DNA of 33,148 nt from Gammaproteobacteria bacterium. Its GTDB lineage: Bacteria; Pseudomonadota; Gammaproteobacteria; Steroidobacterales; Steroidobacteraceae. The stretch's first letter is position 1; every line of letters starts with the position of its first letter. Made by a program: the position numbers and the translations under genes. This document shows, in pieces, positions 31,510-33,148 of this stretch. The notes under the pieces were generated by a model, which saw nothing but the letters and a program-made list of their open reading frames with translations, was not told the DNA's origin and made no database searches. Where the stretch lies: contig JAQGOF010000037.1 in NCBI GenBank assembly GCA_028293745.1, forward strand, positions 1 to 33,148, read 5' to 3'.

Positions 31510-33148
31510 CACCAATTCTTGAATGCTTTGTCCGGCGCAGAGTCGGGAGCCCGCGGGCCTGATGGTACGAGGAGCGAGTGGTGTTCGTCCGATTTGGCGG
31601 AATCCAAAAGCTCGCGGGCGTCCGTAACGCTCATTTGCCCGGGCGCGCGCTGAGTTTCTGCCGGGTGCTTTTCATCATCACCGTTGCCTTCGTCGGCTGG
31701 CGTGGAAGCCGATGGCGCAGGCCGCCGTGTCCCCTGCGTCGAAGTGAGCGACGGTCGATCCTCCATCGGCGCTGGGGCGTTCGGTGGCGGGCCGGCATGC
31801 TGACCTGGCGGTGGCGGCGGTGAGTCATCCCCCGAGCTTTGTGGCGGCGCCCGGGGCGGCTGCCCCGGCGGTGGAGGTTGGCCTTGCGGCGGAGGTTGGC
31901 CTTGCGGCGGAGGTTGGCCTTGCCCCTGACCGCGGCCCTGTTGTTGACCTTGTCCCTGGCCACCGCCCTGACCCTTGCCCTGACCATTGCCTCCGCCTTG
32001 GCCACCGCCACCGCCTCCACCCTGATCGGGTGGGTGCCGGAGCGCGTCGATCTTCCGCTTGACGAAGTCGCGGTTGTATTTGCTATCGGCGTCATCGGCG
32101 CGCAGTTGCAACGCCGTCTCGTATGCCTTGACCGCATCGGTCCATTTCTGTATTGCCTCCTGCGGAGCGGATTTTTCGAGCTGCTGACCCGCGCGATACA
32201 GCGTATTGCCGAGGTTATAGTAAGCATCCTCCTGATCCAACAAGCGCTTTGCGTCGCTCGCCGGTGCGGCCTGAATCGAATTTTGGAAGGCCTGGGTTGC
32301 CTGGGGAAACTTTCCAGCTCGATACGCAGACGTACCCACGTTGTATTCCACCAGTGGCGTCTTGCGATCGGCCGTTCCGCCAGGGGCGTTGGTCTGATTG
32401 GCGCTCTCGGAACGCATCGGAACGACCACCACTCCTATCACGGACAACATGGCGACCGCGCGAGACACCGCTGCCGTTCGCCGGCGGCTGGAGCGGCGCG
32501 TGCCCACCACAAGGCTAGCCAACAACATGACTAAGGACGCTGCCAGTGGCCATTGATAGCGCTGCGTGTAAATCTTCTGCTGTCTATAAACCAGGTCGTG
32601 CTTCGACACCGCGCCGAATACTGTTTTCAAAAACGCTTCAAAACCCTCACCCTGGCCCTCGAGGTGCACGTATGCGCCACCTGTGGCGGAGGCGATAGCT
32701 TTCAATCCGCCCTCGTCGAGATGCGATTTTACCAAGGCACCCGTGTCATCCTTGACGAAGTCGCCCCCCTGATCCGACGGTAAGGGGATGAGATCGCCCT
32801 CCGCGGAACCGATGCCGACCGTGTAGATCTTGAGGCCGTCCTGTTTCGCTGCCTCTTCGGCCGCGGCTGAGGCGTCCCCTTCGAGATTCTCTCCATCCGT
32901 TACCAATATCAGGATTTTGTCGCTTCCAGGACGGCGGCGAAGTGCCGCGCGCGCCGCCAGAATGGCACTCGAGATGTTGGTGCCACCTAGCGGAATCGTG
33001 TGAACATCGACCGCGTCCAATGACTGTTGGAAAGCGCCATAGTCGAGCGTCAGCGGACAGACGAGAAAAGCGCTGCCCGCGAATGCCACGATGCCGATCC
33101 CGTCGCCATCCAATTGCCTTGCCATGTCATTGATCGCCAGCTTTGCGC
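31509..33148 (-). CDS. BatB-BatC fusion: VWA domain plus TPR protein (5' truncated by window)
   Basis: About 545 residues are visible; the frame is open to the window edge, so the N-terminus, including the first MIDAS motif DxSxS and any leading membrane helix, is missing. The von Willebrand factor A domain shows GIGIVAFAGSAFLVCPLTLD, the second MIDAS element GGTNISSA and the third, ILVTDGEN. A membrane helix (WPLAASLVMLLASLVVG) and another hydrophobic stretch follow. TPR helices come next (LVEYNVGTSAYRAGKFPQAT, EDAYYNLGNTLYRAGQQLEK), then a long Gly/Gln/Pro-rich tail. In many bacteria BatB (VWA) and BatC (TPR) are separate genes; here they are one. It is followed by batD with a one-base overlap. 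The role is in envelope stress or aerotolerance, by family. Confidence 0.85.
   Translation of the reverse strand, partial: AKLAINDMARQLDGDGIGIVAFAGSAFLVCPLTLDYGAFQQSLDAVDVHTIPLGGTNISSAILAARAALRRRPGSDKILILVTDGENLEGDASAAAEEAAKQDGLKIYTVGIGSAEGDLIPLPSDQGGDFVKDDTGALVKSHLDEGGLKAIASATGGAYVHLEGQGEGFEAFLKTVFGAVSKHDLVYRQQKIYTQRYQWPLAASLVMLLASLVVGTRRSSRRRTAAVSRAVAMLSVIGVVVVPMRSESANQTNAPGGTADRKTPLVEYNVGTSAYRAGKFPQATQAFQNSIQAAPASDAKRLLDQEDAYYNLGNTLYRAGQQLEKSAPQEAIQKWTDAVKAYETALQLRADDADSKYNRDFVKRKIDALRHPPDQGGGGGGGQGGGNGQGKGQGGGQGQGQQQGRGQGQGQPPPQGQPPPQGQPPPPGQPPRAPPQSSGDDSPPPPPGQHAGPPPNAPAPMEDRPSLTSTQGTRRPAPSASTPADEGNGDDEKHPAETQRAPGQMSVTDARELLDSAKSDEHHSLLVPSGPRAPDSAPDKAFKNW
31873..31924 (-). repeat. 18-base tandem repeat in the Gly/Gln/Pro-rich tail
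   Basis: GGAGGTTGGCCTTGCGGC is repeated exactly at 31873-31890 and 31891-31908, with 15 of 16 bases of a third unit at 31909-31924. On the coding strand it gives repeats of the motif GQPPPQ. It is in frame and could vary in copy number by slippage. Confidence 0.9.

Noticed and set aside
31860..32030. A CRISPR-like or non-coding tandem repeat
   Set aside because: The 18-base repeat has no spacers and is an in-frame part of the Gly/Gln/Pro-rich tail of the VWA/TPR protein.

Overview
The window looks like chromosomal DNA from a high-GC Gram-negative bacterium. The evidence is a bo3-type ubiquinol oxidase, outer-membrane porin, TonB-dependent receptor, NodT-type outer-membrane factor, Tat-exported dehydrogenases and a Bat (aerotolerance) operon. 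A proteobacterium, perhaps a gammaproteobacterium of the Steroidobacter/Nevskia kind, is my inference from gene content only. No rRNA, tRNA, transposase, integrase or CRISPR array was seen.

Layout. (1) 1-1707: the 3' end of cyoB, then cyoC and cyoD, all overlapping. (2) 1846-7051, plus strand: a porin, then a three-subunit flavoprotein dehydrogenase (Tat small subunit, GMC flavoprotein with a Cys cluster, three-heme cytochrome c). A small monooxygenase-fold gene faces it at 7033-7359. (3) 7549-12309, plus strand: a two-subunit molybdenum hydroxylase of the isoquinoline 1-oxidoreductase/aldehyde oxidoreductase type, then a PQQ quinohemoprotein alcohol dehydrogenase. (4) 12369-19292: a LysR regulator divergent from a complete tripartite RND efflux operon. 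(5) 19570-21567: a DUF1016/YhcG-type PD-(D/E)XK nuclease, then decayed remains of a HepT-MntA type toxin-antitoxin pair. (6) 21568-28953, plus strand: an AraC/PchR-like regulator, a GlcG/HbpS-like exported protein, a TonB-dependent receptor, a second PQQ quinohemoprotein alcohol dehydrogenase and an exported amidohydrolase, the last four tightly coupled. (7) 28993-33148, minus strand: batE, batD and a BatB-BatC fusion cut by the window edge.

How it may work together. Blocks 2, 3 and 6 together form a periplasmic oxidation island. Alcohol groups would be oxidised by GMC/FAD and PQQ enzymes, and aldehydes or N-heterocycles by the molybdenum enzyme. Electrons would pass through c-type hemes towards the respiratory chain, whose terminal oxidase is encoded next door. 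The porin and TonB receptor would handle entry, the RND pump would remove toxic substrate or product, and LysR and AraC proteins would control expression. The substrate cannot be read from the sequence.

The most notable signals are: (a) an approximately 65-bp element duplicated about 100 bp upstream of both oxidoreductase operons, with its core repeated again at the RND start; (b) two PQQ dehydrogenases with different metal-site signatures, one carrying the extra Asp associated with lanthanide dependence and lacking the usual adjacent-cysteine ring; (c) a relic HepT-MntA pair beside a nuclease gene that has two palindromic units inserted in frame.
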